A stretch of DNA of 64,000 bases from the NCBI RefSeq assembly GCF_023159225.1, contig NC_063169.1, positions 55,081,934 through 55,145,933 of the forward strand, given 5' to 3'. The translations under genes and the position numbers were made by a program. The DNA is from Perognathus longimembris pacificus. Lineage: Eukaryota; Chordata; Mammalia; Rodentia; Heteromyidae. Positions within the stretch are counted from its first letter, which is position 1; every line of letters starts with the position of its first letter. The notes under the pieces were generated by a model. It worked only from the letters and a program-made list of their open reading frames with translations, was not told the origin of the DNA and made no database searches. Below, piece by piece: positions 46,351-57,212 of this stretch.

Positions 46351-47278
46351 TTTTTTTTTTAATGGAGCAATTCTGGTATTGCTAAAAATTTGAAATAACA
46401 GAAAACTTCTACACTAACTGCTTTCTAGTCTACAACAAAATTTTGGATTTTCATGTCACAAATCCTAGACAACGAAAAAATGATACAGAATGAAACTTGT
46501 TCCTCTGTTAGAAACAGAGGAAGATAGCATGATCATCACTCAACACAATATAATTTATTTTTGAGAGGACTTCAGGGAAGTACATAGACTTGAGACATTA
46601 TTTAAAGAGTGAAAGAAAGGGAGGATAAAATGTCAATGTTTGTTCAACCGCAATGTTTTCAGTTCTCTTCTAGAATTTCATTCACTCACCAAATTCCAAG
46701 CAAGTCAAAATGTAGAACAGCCAGAAGAATTTCAGACCCTTTAATTGCCCCCTCAAGGAACCTACCTTTATTTTGTTCATTAACTCCCCTCCTTTCTTAC
46801 CCTTTCTATACTCACTAACATTAATTTAGAAAGGAAAACATCAAATAAAGTGCTGATAATTAGGAAACCTTCTTGACTTTGAAATGCCTATTTTATGTCT
46901 ACCTGACAGTAGTTGTAATGGTTTTGAACTAATGATGAAAGTTCATGAGTTGCCTTAGAAAGTTCTATGGCCTTAATATTTGACTCCCCATTTGAAACCA
47001 GAGAAAGAAATGTAATATTTTAGTTTCAGAGCATGTGATATTTTAGGTCCACACAGAAAGAACTTACTTCAGTAGACACACATACTAAATGTTAAGTCAT
47101 GGGCAGTCATAATTTTGGAGCACAACTCCAGGGACTTCATCACTCAAAATGGAGAGATTTCTGCTGGTGTCCCATGGCCAAAGGCCTTTTGGACTAAAAC
47201 TTTCATAACTCAATTCTCAAATCATTCTTCCTGTAGCCCATAATTTTCACAATTTATGTAACTGCTCTGAATTTTTTT
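46351..47278. other. AT-rich intron stretch without recognised repeats
   Basis: Nothing supported. Confidence 0.4.
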
Positions 47279-47578
47279 TAGTAATACTGGCATTTGATTT
47301 CAGGGCCTTGTGCATAGGCCAGTACTCTAACCACTTGAGCCATGGCTCCAACTCTTGTTGCTCTCCTTATTTTTCAAATAAATTCTCCCTATTAGCCCAT
47401 GCCAACCTAGATTATAATCTTGCTGTTTATACTTCCTACACATCTTACATCACACACATGTACCACATTTATTAAGGTGGGAATCTCTCCAACTTTTTGT
47501 CCAGGTTGTCCTTAAATATCATCCTCCCCACCTCAGCCTCTCTAGTATTGATAACATAAGCCATTATGCTATACCCCT
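47279..47578 (-). mobile_element. Old ID-like and B1-dimer SINEs
   Basis: Reversed ID-like (GGCATTTGATTTCAGGGCC to CCACTTGAGCCATGGC; 47279-47347), then a reversed, strongly diverged B1 dimer (CCCACCTCAGCCTCTCTAGT). Confidence 0.5.
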
Positions 47579-47634
47579 CTTGAATATTTTTCTTTAACTT
47601 TGAAATTTTTACTTTGATTCTGGAGATAATGTAA

Positions 47635-47712
47635 TCTAACTCACCTATGTGTAAAATGAGGAAACCAGTGCCTAGTGGGGTGACACATCTCACCCAAGGT
47701 TCATAGTACCAA
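47635..47712 (-). mobile_element. MIR fragment
   Basis: TGTGTAAAATGAGGAAACCA and CACCCAAGGTTCATAGTA match the antisense MIR core (TTTACAGATGAGGAAACTGA ... CCCAAGGTCACA). Confidence 0.6.
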
Positions 47713-47827
47713 AACCTTCAAAATCCTAACAATCAACATTGACACTACGTGTCACTCTCTATGTGTAAACATTTGTGTGTATGTACATTATAAGTACCAT
47801 TTAAGACACATAGAAAAAATAATTCTT

Positions 47828-48000
47828 AGCCAGGCACCCCATGGCTCACACTCTAATCCTAACTACTCAAGAGGCTAAAATCCAGAGGACTAAAGTTCAA
47901 AGCCAGCCAAGGCAGCCTAAGAGATTCTATCGCCAGCTGAAAAGTAAACAAGAGTAAAGCATTAGGCCCTTGAGTTCAAATACTACTAGTGAAAGAAAAA
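47828..48000 (+). mobile_element. B1-headed SINE with truncated Geo
   Basis: GCCAGGCACCCCATGGCTCA head. Geo is reduced to AAGCATTAGGCCCTTGAGTT. Confidence 0.75.
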
Positions 48001-48168
48001 AAATATTGGTTCTATTGATGGAACCCAGGGCCTCCAACATGCTAGAAGGCTTCATGAATGCCAGCCAAATGCTTTACTCCCCCCACGCCCCACCCCTGCC
48101 TAACCTACCGCCCACAGAGAGAATTTCAAGAAGCATAGAAGCTTCCTGCCCTTAAGAAAATGACATTT

Positions 48169-48367
48169 GGGGCTGGGGATATGGCCTAGTGGCGAGAGAG
48201 CTTGCCTCGTATACATGAGGCCCTGGGTTCGATTCCCTAGCACCACATATACAGAAAATGGCCAGAGGTGGCGCTGTGGCTCCAGTGGCGGAGTGCTAGC
48301 CTTGAGCAAAAGGGAGGCCAGGGACAGTGCTCAGGCCCTGAGTCCATGGCCCAGGACTGGCCAAAAA
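48169..48367 (+). mobile_element. IDL-Geo SINE
   Basis: Full dimer. Exact target duplication AAGAAAATGACATTT at 48154-48168 and 48368-48382. Confidence 0.97.
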
Positions 48368-48907
48368 AAGAAAATGACATTTATCAGAACTTCAGAGATA
48401 CATGCATTATGCAGAGCAAAACATTTTCTGATTTTTACTTTTATTCAAAATGAACAATCAAGTCCTGTGGGCTTCAGCCATCCAGAAAGACATCTGGAAA
48501 GGAATTAGTTTTGAAATGAGCCCAGAAATATGGGTACCATTTTAGATACACAGAAAGGAAGGCAATCACGCCAGGACAGAATACAGCTAGGAATGTTACA
48601 ACACATCCAACAATATGCTTGGCACATACACTAAGCACTCAGGATGGAGCCTTGACCAATCAGGACAGATGTCAGTCCTAAACAACCGATCACTAATCCA
48701 CCGTTGTTTAACAACTCTAAAATTAGGATTAAACAAAGGATGTGGGAACAAAAATGAGCAAGTATGTATTTAGCAAACAGTGGCAAACTAGCATTGGCTA
48801 TAAAAACAGGGAAGAGTTCATGCCACAGAAAAATAGGAGATAGAAAATTATTACCCTGAATAAAAAAACAACTTATCTCTTTAAGACTTTCATTACTTTT
48901 TTTTTGG

Positions 48908-49152
48908 TTCTTGTTGGTTTTTTGTGCCGGTCCTGGCACTTGAAAGTGTCTAAGCACTGTCCCCTGAGCTTTTCCACTGAAGGCTGGTGCTCTACCACTT
49001 GTGCCACAGTTCCTCTTCCAGCCTTTTGGAGGTTAATTAAAGATGAGAGTCATCCAGACTTTCCTGTCCTGGATGGCTTCGAACCAAGATCCTCAGATCT
49101 CAGCCTCATGAGTAGCTAGTATTACAGGCATGAGCCAACAGCACCCAGTCAT
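48908..49152 (-). mobile_element. B1-headed Geo SINE
   Basis: Reversed Geo is diverged (GCCGGTCCTGGCACTTG); reversed head ends GCATGAGCCAACAGCACCCA. Confidence 0.82.
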
Positions 49153-49194
49153 ACATTTTTTTAAAAAAGTATGTGACCCAATCTTTCATAGGAA

Positions 49195-49665
49195 CCTTCC
49201 AGAGAATTCCACTATTGTAGTTTTGATATAAAATGTCCTGTAAAGGTTTTGTGTTGAAGATCAGGTCCCCAGTGCAGTGTTCGCAGGTGGGGGTATTTGG
49301 ATGAGTGGATCCTGAGGAATCTGACCTTATCAATGGATTGATCTCCACTGAGGGTTTCATAATTAAATGGACCATTAGGACCTGGCAGAAACTGGTAGGT
49401 GGGGCCTGATTGGAGAAAACTGTTCACTGGGGGCATGACTTTGAATAGGATATTTTGTTCCCAACCTTTCCCTCTCTATCTCTCTGAATCCCTGGCTGCC
49501 AGAATTGAATAGCTTTCTTCCACCACACCATTCCACCATGATGTTTCAGCCTTGCATCAGGCCCACCCAAAGGAGTCAACTGAAATCCAGAGCCCAAATT
49601 AATCTTTCCTCCATTAATATGTTTTGCTCATGTATTCTGCCATACCAGTGAAAAACTAACACATC
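49195..49665 (+). mobile_element. Old LTR/MaLR-like repeat
   Basis: GTGTTGAAGATCAGGTCCCC, TATCAATGGATTGATCTCC, GGTGGGGCCTGATTGGAG, CACTGGGGGCATGACTTTG, CCATGATGTTTCAGCCTTGC and AATTAATCTTTCCTCC match, in order, a common mammalian LTR-like interspersed repeat. The name is uncertain and it is non-coding. Confidence 0.65.
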
Positions 49666-49844
49666 CCCCAAACGAAAAAGAAAAAAAAAAAAAAAGAGCA
49701 GAGCCATCGGAAGTATCTAGTCTGATCTGGTCTAGTTCTAATATGTAAAAGAAAAATGTCCAAGTAAAAGGGACTTAACAGATAATTCAAAACATTTCCC
49801 AATTCTTGAGATACATACCTTCTCAATAACCTCATATAGGAAGT

Positions 49845-49940
49845 TGGAGGCGTGGCTCAGTGGGTAGAGTATCAGCCAATGAGGAGAAGCATGAAAGCTT
49901 CAGATACAGAGTTTGAGTCCTTGCTTAAAGGAAAGAAAGA
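49845..49940 (+). mobile_element. Stand-alone tRNA-like SINE monomer (Geo relative)
   Basis: GGAGGCGTGGCTCAGTGGGT (A-box-like) and AGAGTTTGAGTCCTTGC (B-box-like), with an AAAG-type tail. Confidence 0.65.
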
Positions 49941-49952
49941 AAAGAAAAGAAG

Positions 49953-50164
49953 GGGCTGGAAATGTGGCTAAGTGGTGGAGTGCTTGCCTACCATGCATGA
50001 AGCCCTGGGTTCAATTCCTCAGTACCACATAAACAGAAAAAGCCAGAAGTGGTGCTGTGGCTCAAGTGGTAGCGTGCTAGCCTTGAGTGAGTGAAGGAAG
50101 GAAGGAAGGAAGGAAGGAAGGAAGGAAGGAAGGAAAACAGAAAGAGAGGGAGGGAGGGAGGGAG
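49953..50164 (+). mobile_element. IDL-Geo SINE truncated into a (GGAA)n repeat
   Basis: Left half and the first half of Geo are normal to CCTTGAGTGAGTGAAGG. The rest is replaced by a GGAA/GGGA tetranucleotide tract (50094-50164). Confidence 0.9.
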
Positions 50165-51128
50165 ACTAGAATTTTACATTTGGAGTCCAATAGTTTGGCT
50201 GAAATGTCACTGTAAAAACTGTGATATTTCCTAATTATTCTAGTTTTAAGTTATTCATATGTTTTCAATGAGGAAGTCTGAGAAATTCGCAAAGTGATAC
50301 CCTGAGAGGGGGAATATTTAACAACTAAGAAAAAAAAAAAGATTCTTCTTATTTCATCCTGCCCCATTAGCATAGAGAGACACTGATGTAGCCATGACTT
50401 GAGTGCCTAGAACAGTTTCCCAGACTCAGCATTTTTACTTCTTTTTCCTTTCTCTCTCCATTTTTAACTGTCAGGTTTCATTTCTGGCTACCAAGATGGG
50501 GAAACCCAGTCCCCTTTAATACAATCATTGTACAGTTCTAAAAGCTCTTCACTGAATTTCTTTCAAGTTCAAGTCAAAAAAGCAGAAGTTCATTTTCACA
50601 TTGGAAATCAAACTTGAAAGAATCCTGTGACCTCCCAGAATTTAATTCCTTCCCAGAAACTCCCTCAAGCACATAAATTGTCAAGACATGGTCACTTGGG
50701 GAAAACATTTTCAAGTTATGTTTGACATGTGAAACTACATGGGACTTGACAGGGAAATTTTTCAACAAGCTCAACATGATTTAAAAGCATGTACTTCACC
50801 AAAAGCTTGTTGGATTCTATAAACAATTCTGATCCTTTTACAAAGAATGCACAGTGAAAGTGGAAAGGATCTTTAATGCTTTGCATATTGCTTGTGAACA
50901 CACACACACACATACACACATCTTTGAACAGAAATCAAATGTAAATACAGGCCAAAACAAAACGGAGTAAACATCTTGTGTTTATATGAGTGGACAAAAG
51001 AGGTTTATAGATGTTGAGTTATAAACCATGAGGTATATCTTTAAGATAAGAATAAAACTAGACAACAGAAAAACAACAGAACAGAAACAGAAACAACAAC
51101 AGAAAGAAAGAAAACAAATCTTTTTGAG
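50165..51128. other. Intron stretch without recognised repeats
   Basis: Short CA runs near 50901 only; nothing else supported. Confidence 0.4.
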
Positions 51129-51129
51129 G

Positions 51130-51232
51130 TAGGCTCTTTTTTTGTTTTTTTAATACTCAAATCTGTGATCCTGTCCCAGCCTCCCTAGAGTTGAACTGCA
51201 TCTGGGCATTGCTATGTCTGGCTCAAATGACT
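51130..51232 (-). mobile_element. B1-like fragment
   Basis: Reversed: TGTGATCCTGTCCCAGCCTC then TCTGGGCATTGCTATGTCTG. Confidence 0.5.
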
Positions 51233-51251
51233 ATTAAAATTGCTGGCCCTT

Positions 51252-51470
51252 GGGCTGGGAATATGGCCTAGTGGTAAAGTGTTCGCCTCATATACAATGA
51301 AGCCCTGGGTTCGATTCCTCAGCACCACATATACAGAAAAAGCTGGAAGTGGTGCTGTGGCTCAAGTGGCAGAGTGCTAGCCTTGAGCAAAAAGAAGCTC
51401 AGGGACAGTGCTCAGGCCCTGAGTTCAAGCCCCAAGACTAGCAAGAAACAAAACAAAACAAACAAAACTG
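51252..51470 (+). mobile_element. IDL-Geo SINE
   Basis: Full dimer with AAACA-type tail. The flanks TTGCTGGCCCTTGG and CTGCTGGCCCTCAT (51239 and 51469 areas) suggest a target duplication. Confidence 0.94.
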
Positions 51471-51869
51471 CTGGCCCTCATCCATTTAAAGTTCCCTAGG
51501 GGAAAAAAGAAAAGAAAAGAAAAGAAATGAGGCACTACCAGCAGCCCCAGCGGACAAACACCTGGGTCTAAATGTTCTACACAGAGGTGCCAATCGCCGC
51601 ACAGTAAAAGCCACAGTTGCTGGTGATGCGCCTCCTTCCCCCCGCCCCCCACCTGAAGCACTGCAGGAGCCCACCATCAAGACGCAGGGAGTGTGGACAG
51701 TCATTCTCAGCCCCCAAAGCCCAGATGCCTCAGAAATTAGCCTAATCCAAAGCTTTGACCCACACATCCTGCTATCACGAAGCTTCCCACCACCATCATC
51801 CCCCACTACCACCATCCCCGCCATGGTCCACAAAGGCAGCTGGAGACATGTATATGGTTTGTTATGTAT

Positions 51870-51995
51870 TGTACAGGCTAACTTCCATTCTGTCTGATTT
51901 TATCCTCACAGCAGCCATTAAGAGTATCAGTGCAATGCCCATTTCACAGAAGAGAAAACTTAAGCACAGAGAAGTTGGGTGTTTATTTGCCACCC
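51870..51995 (-). mobile_element. MIR
   Basis: TTTTATCCTCACAGCAGCC, GCCCATTTCACAGAAGAGAA, AACTTAAGCACAGAGAAGTT and CCACCCACTAGTAA follow the antisense MIR order. Confidence 0.75.
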
Positions 51996-52654
51996 ACTAG
52001 TAATCCTTTTTTTTTTTTTTTCTTAACCACTATGCTCTACTGCTTTTATCAGTTTCAATTATCTTTCATTGCCCCAGATTATAATGGGTTATGCCACACT
52101 AACATCTAAATTATGAATAGATTACATAAACTAGGAAGTAACAAACTGAAAAAATAAAATTATACTGGGATGAAGTAGAACAGGAATCCACTACAAACAA
52201 GAAAACACCAACCAAGCAGAAAAACTATGCTTGTTAGTTTTTCGTGTTTATTTAAATACTTGTTTCATCTACAAGTAAAATTTCAAATGACTGCCTCAAG
52301 ATTTCCTATTAACATCTTTCAGAATGCATTCTCACTGAAATACTGAGATGAGGGCTTTAGAATTTAGTATTTAGAATTATCATCTCTGCTCCGGTTCTGG
52401 TTAGAGAGGAAGTCTTACCCTATGACCATGTTGAGTCACCTCCCTACCCTCTGGATGCTGCTGTTTAAAGTTCCTGAGAAAAGGGAAATCAGAGAGGTGG
52501 CCCTTGACCCCTAGAATGAAGCACAAGCCAAGCTGCCAGGTTACTAATGTCCAAAGAGCGAAGGCCCCTACCAAGAGGGCCTCTGAAGCACAACTGAAGC
52601 AAGGCTGATGTTGTGGGACAATACTGTAAAGCATTCTTACTTAGGGTGTTGGGG

Positions 52655-52732
52655 TGGTTTGATGAAGTGGGGATGAAACCCAGGGCCATCCCCAGGCAAG
52701 TGCTCTAGCAATGAGCCACACTCCAGCCCCAC
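52655..52732 (-). mobile_element. ID-like SINE monomer
   Basis: GGGGATGAAACCCAGGGCC and GGCAAGTGCTCTAGCAATG, reversed ID element. Confidence 0.65.
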
Positions 52733-52835
52733 AAACATTCACTCTGAAGCCTGTACTATCCTGACCAGAAGCTTCTAGAGAATACACCAGGAATTTAGTT
52801 CTGGCAGATGCCATCACTGCACACCAAACGAGGCA

Positions 52836-52915
52836 CAGGTGCTAAAATCTCTTAAACAGATTCACTCCTCTGGCCCAGGTGCTAAAATCTCTTAAACAGA
52901 TTCACTCCTCTGGCC
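52836..52915 (+). repeat. Perfect 40-bp tandem duplication
   Basis: A 40-base unit starting CAGGTGCTAAAATC and ending CCTCTGGCC occurs twice head to tail (52836-52875 and 52876-52915) with no difference. Confidence 0.97.
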
Positions 52916-52964
52916 TTGGGCCAGCAAAGCCTGGACCTGGAGACATCTGTTCTCCAACTCCAGG

Positions 52965-53135
52965 GTGTGGAAAATCACCTGGAGCTCAAATAGGCAGAAG
53001 CCTGTGGACCCGGCCTCCAGGGATTCTGATTTAGTAGTGTGAGGTACGTGCCAAAATTTTACATCGCTAACAAGTTCCTAGCAGATGCTGTAACGTTGAC
53101 ACTAATTTAAGGTAATGGCTATGGGTCACAATTCT
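52965..53135 (-). mobile_element. MER5-type (hAT-Charlie) DNA transposon remnant
   Basis: CCTCCAGGGATTCTGATTTA, CATCGCTAACAAGTTCC and CAGATGCTGTAACG match antisense MER5A phrases (GATTCTGATTCAGTAGG, TTTCTAACAAGTTCCC, GATGCTGATGCTG). Non-autonomous and non-coding. Confidence 0.7.
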
Positions 53136-53177
53136 ATTGCCCAGCACCACTGCCAAGCAAGAGAGAACAAGATAAGA

Positions 53178-53430
53178 CGGGCCAATGGCTCACGCTGTAA
53201 TCCTAGCTTCTCAGGAGGCTGAGATCTAAGAGTCATGGTTCAAAGCCAGCCAGGAAGGAAAATCCATGAGACTCTTATCTCCCATTAATCACCAAAAAAA
53301 GCAAAAGTGGAGCTGTGGTTCAAGTGGGAGAGGCCTAACCTTGAGCAAAAAAGCTGAAGAATAACATCCAGGCCCTGAGTTCAAACGCCAGGTCTGTTAT
53401 TAAAGAGAGAGACAGAGAAACACCAGTACT
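53178..53430 (+). mobile_element. B1-headed Geo SINE
   Basis: GGCCAATGGCTCACGCTGTA head, CATTAATCACCAAA linker, Geo tail and a GAGAGACAG tail repeat. Confidence 0.87.
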
Positions 53431-53634
53431 GGCAGACACATTAGCATGGGTGCACACGTGTGTATGCGCATGCACACACATAGAGACAAAAGAGAACTGG
53501 AGTGATATACCCTTTAGTAGTCTTTTTTTTCTCCTTTATATTTTCTGTACTTTAAAGGTTTAAAAAATAGGATAAATGTATATTAATTTTAGAATCAGAA
53601 ATACTTCATGGGCTACTTATAAGAGTGAAAACTT

Positions 53635-53722
53635 TTGAGCTTTGCAAGCAAGATATCACTTCAGACTCACGATCCTCTTGCCTTCTGAGTGCTGAGATTA
53701 CAGAGTATGTGACACCATTCCT
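53635..53722 (-). mobile_element. B1-like fragment
   Basis: Reversed: ACGATCCTCTTGCCTTCTG then TGCTGAGATTACAGAGTAT. Confidence 0.55.
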
Positions 53723-55520
53723 GTAATGGTTTACACGAAACTTAATATGGTAGACTGCACAAAACAATGACTATACACAAGTCTATGCTCATTAATAATG
53801 CTTTAATTTGTTATTTCTGTACTTAATTTAGCACAACCTTTGCTCTTCAGTTGGATCTCAGATTAACAACTGGAGAAAAACATGATTCCAAAAACTATAT
53901 TGGACTATATTGGACTCTGCACTTTCATAGCACTACCTAGTACTGCACTCAGAGTTATAACCAACCCAGCAAAACCAAATAGACCAAGAACACCTCACAA
54001 TCCAATTCATTTATATTTATTAGGCAACTCTATACCAGCATCTCAGACTAAAGCACTTCACACCAAAACAACGCAGTCCTAGGATCACTATTTTTTCTGT
54101 CTCAAGCCACGAATTGATTCACACTCAACATTCGTGTACCCAGATAAAAGGCAGAAAACCTCTGCTTTCAAATAAACTCAATCTGCTATGTTGCTACAAA
54201 CACATTTAACAGAAGTCCTTCCATTCTTTCCCTTCTTTAATACAGAAAAAGTTTAATCTTCTCTTAGGGAACTCATATTGAAAATGTACCTTAAAAAGCC
54301 AATGCATTCACAATTTTTTAAAAGTGTAAAAAAGAGTTTAACAATTTACCCTACTGTTAATTAACCTTGTTTTGTTCCAAATCAATTGACTTCTCTAACA
54401 ACAGCAATAAAGGTAACTGGAATTTCACAAATACAGCTCCTTTTCAGATACCAGCTAAATGACATCTGTTACAATAATAAAAATAGTAATACTGTGATTA
54501 TGTATTTGAATGAGGAGGACCCATAGGATGATACAGAAATTTCATGCATGGAAAATGGTGGAAAAATAATACTAGTTTGTATAAGAAAATCCTGGTAGAA
54601 TATTGAGGAACTGATAAAAGGGGTCTCTGGTAGGGTTGGGGAAGTGACTGGCAGAAAAGGAGCATCATCTCTGAATATTTACATATGTATGTGCGTATAC
54701 ATATATATATTATACCTTTATGTATATAAAAAATGTAAATGTGTTATCTATTCAATAAGGTAAGTGAAAATCGATGCTGAGATTGAGCTGCTTTACCTCA
54801 TGTAGCGGTAAAGAACACAGGCAGGCTGCCTGGAGCTCTCTGTAGGGTCCCCCAGCTAGTTAATTAGTACAAATGGGATATCTTGTGAATTAGAGACTGA
54901 CTTGCCCGTCTCCACAGTGACCCAAGCAGCACGATTGGCTGGGAAACTAATACAGTAGCTCAGATGCCAACATAATCACACATAATATGATTATGCACAG
55001 CCCAGCTCTGCTCTTTATTTAATTTCCTTTGCTACATAGTCTTCAAGCCCTTAGAACATTTTATCAGATGCCAAATATGGTCAGATATAAAGCCCTGACA
55101 TTTCACCTTGTGATCCTGTAATGTGAATCCATTAGTTACTACACGATCCTCTGAAGTCTTCTGGAAATGCCTTTACCAATTTTTAATGAAAGAGGCAGGG
55201 GGAGAAAAGCATAATAAAAGATTTCCCTATAGGAATAATCTGAGCTATGTTTCTCATGAAAAAAAATCAGAAGAGTAAGTGACAATAAAGTAGCACTAAC
55301 ACAAAATAGCCATCATCCTACAGGTGGGGGAAAAAACTCTCATTACAGAAGGGTTTTTATTTGGTTTTTAGAACAAAATTTACTATCAACATTTAAAATC
55401 ATTATTTTATATATCATGCTGTGCTATCGTCCCACAAAAGTACAGGTAAGTCTTTTAAGTTAGATGTCATCTAAACTGATAATTTGGGCTAATACTGATA
55501 ATTTCTCCTAGAAATGTTAT
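53723..55520. other. Long SINE-free stretch, candidate conserved non-coding sequence
   Basis: About 1.8 kb without recognisable interspersed repeats in a very SINE-dense intron. It includes TTAATTAG at about 54860 and several homeodomain-like AT motifs near 54760-55250. No splice-flanked frame with a known domain. Regulatory function is a guess from repeat exclusion only. Confidence 0.4.
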
Positions 55521-55535
55521 AAAGAATAGTTCAAG

Positions 55536-55741
55536 GGCTGGGAATATGGCCTAGTGGCAAGAGTGCTTGCCTCATATACATGAAGCCCTAGGTTTGATTC
55601 CTCAGCACCACATACAAAGAAAAAGGCCAGCAGTGGTGCTGTAGCTCGAGTTGGCAGAGTGCTAGCATTGATCAAAAAGAAGCCAGGGACAGTGCTCAGG
55701 CCCTGAGTCCCAAGCCCCAGGACTGGCCAACAACAACAAAA
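55536..55741 (+). mobile_element. IDL-Geo SINE
   Basis: Full dimer. AAAGAATAGTTCAAG (55521-55535) and AAAGAATGGTTCAAG (55742-55756) are the target duplication with one difference. Confidence 0.96.
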
Positions 55742-55754
55742 AAAGAATGGTTCA

Positions 55755-55850
55755 AGTACTCAGAAAGCTGAGGCTGGAGGATCACACGTTCAAAGCCAGC
55801 CTGGACTACACAGAGAGAGACAGTCTCACAAACAGCAAGAAAAAAAACAC
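55755..55850 (+). mobile_element. B1-like fragment
   Basis: AGTACTCAGAAAGCTGAGGC, TTCAAAGCCAGCCTGGACTA, with an A-rich end. Confidence 0.7.
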
Positions 55851-56034
55851 AAATGAATGTTTTACTCTACCCTTTATTACTGAAGTATATATCTGACCAA
55901 GTGAAGGAAAATGCCACATAGCTGAAGGACAAGGTGTGGGTTTGTGATCTCAGGCTAGGGCACTAGCCGAGTAAGGCAAAGTGCACTAGAAAGGATACCT
56001 GCTCTACCACCTGAACCCACAGATTGCCTGCACC

Positions 56035-56205
56035 CAACAGAGACTGGCAACTTCCAAGACTTGGTTTATCAGATCACCTGGGGGCACTTGTTAGCAAGGG
56101 AGGCCCATTCCTGGCCTTAAACGAGCCACTGATTCAGAATCTCCAAGGGTGGTTCAGGGAATCTGATGACTCAGAAGGTGTGGGAAACAGGGAGATGAAT
56201 GAAAT
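56035..56205 (+). mobile_element. MER5-type (hAT-Charlie) DNA transposon remnant
   Basis: CAGATCACCTGGGGGCACTT, GTTAGCAAGGGAGGCCC, CTGATTCAGAATCTCCAAGG and CAGGGAATCTGATGA align with sense MER5A phrases (CATCACCTGGGAACTTGTTA, CTGAATCAGAATCTCTGGG). Confidence 0.65.
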
Positions 56206-56794
56206 GGTGCCCACAGTTTCCAAAAGAGGAGATGGGAGTTGAACCCATCAAGTGCTGAGTGAGACAGTGAGATCAGGCATGGGTGGAACCCAGGATTACC
56301 CTGGAGGGCCACAGCTCAGAGGCATTTCGGACAGCTTTTCCAAGTGAGGAAGCTAAATGGGAGCAGCTCTCCAGTTCCCACAATAGGAGGAAATGGGGGT
56401 GAAAGGGCGCTGAGAGAAAAAGAGAATATCCACATGAGGGCCCCAGGGGAAGGCAGTGTCCCCAACCCCCATGCTGAGTCCCTAGGAGTTTGAGAAACCC
56501 AGGCAAGGCATACATTCCTCTCTGGAGCCACAGATGCTTAAGATCCCCAGGGAGGACGGTTGGGTTTTCCAATCAAAATGTTCTTGTGTTTATCTGGTAT
56601 ACCAACTCCTCTTGATTTGTCTGCCTTCATCTTCCTAGTTTCTGTGACTCAGCCTCCCTGTACGCCCTATCTGTGGTGGTGACAAAGAGCCATGAACTGC
56701 CTGCACAGTGATACCTTGACCCTCACAATCAGTTACACAGCCCAACTACTGAATTTGGTAGCATTACATTCTTTGGGCAGGGTGAGGGTGGGGG

Positions 56795-57212
56795 GGTGTA
56801 CCAGTACTGGAGCTTGAACTCAGGACCTGGGTGCTGTACCTTAGCTTTTATCATCACTCAAGGATTCCACTCCCCTTCTAGCTTTTGGCTGGTTATTGGA
56901 GTCTCAAGGAGGCAGATAATATGGCCTAGTGGAGTTCTTGCCTAGCATATAGGAAGCCCTACATTCGAATCCTAGGTACCACGTATACAGAAAAAGCCAG
57001 AAGTGGCTCTGTGGCTCAAGTGGTAGAGTGCTAGCCTTGAGCAAAAAGAAACCAAGGATAGTGCTCAGACCCTGAGTTCAAGCCCCAAGGACTGGCAAAA
57101 AAAAAAAGTCTCAGGCACTTTCTTGCCCAGGTTGGCTTTCAACTGCAAACTGCAGATCTCAGCCTCCTGAGTAGCTAGAATGATAGGCATGAACCACCAA
57201 TGCCCAGCTTAA
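56795..57212 (-). mobile_element. B1-headed Geo SINE split by an IDL-Geo
   Basis: Reversed Geo (GGAGCTTGAACTCAGGACC) to GGAGTCTCAAGG, then interrupted. The reversed head resumes at AAGTCTCAGGCACTTTCTTG and ends ACCAATGCCCAGC. Confidence 0.85.
56911..57105 (+). mobile_element. IDL-Geo SINE, nested
   Basis: The diverged left half lacks several bases (CCTAGTGGAGTTCTTGCC); Geo is intact with a short A-tail. It is antisense to its host SINE. Confidence 0.9.

Noticed and set aside
50094..50164. Regularly spaced repeat resembling an array
   Set aside because: It is a GGAA tetranucleotide microsatellite with no spacers. No CRISPR-like structure exists in this eukaryotic window.
53882..54082. Possible mitochondrial insertion (codon flavour of the 66-residue frame)
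   Set aside because: The composition is reminiscent of mitochondrial genes, but no stretch matches a mitochondrial gene I can recognise.
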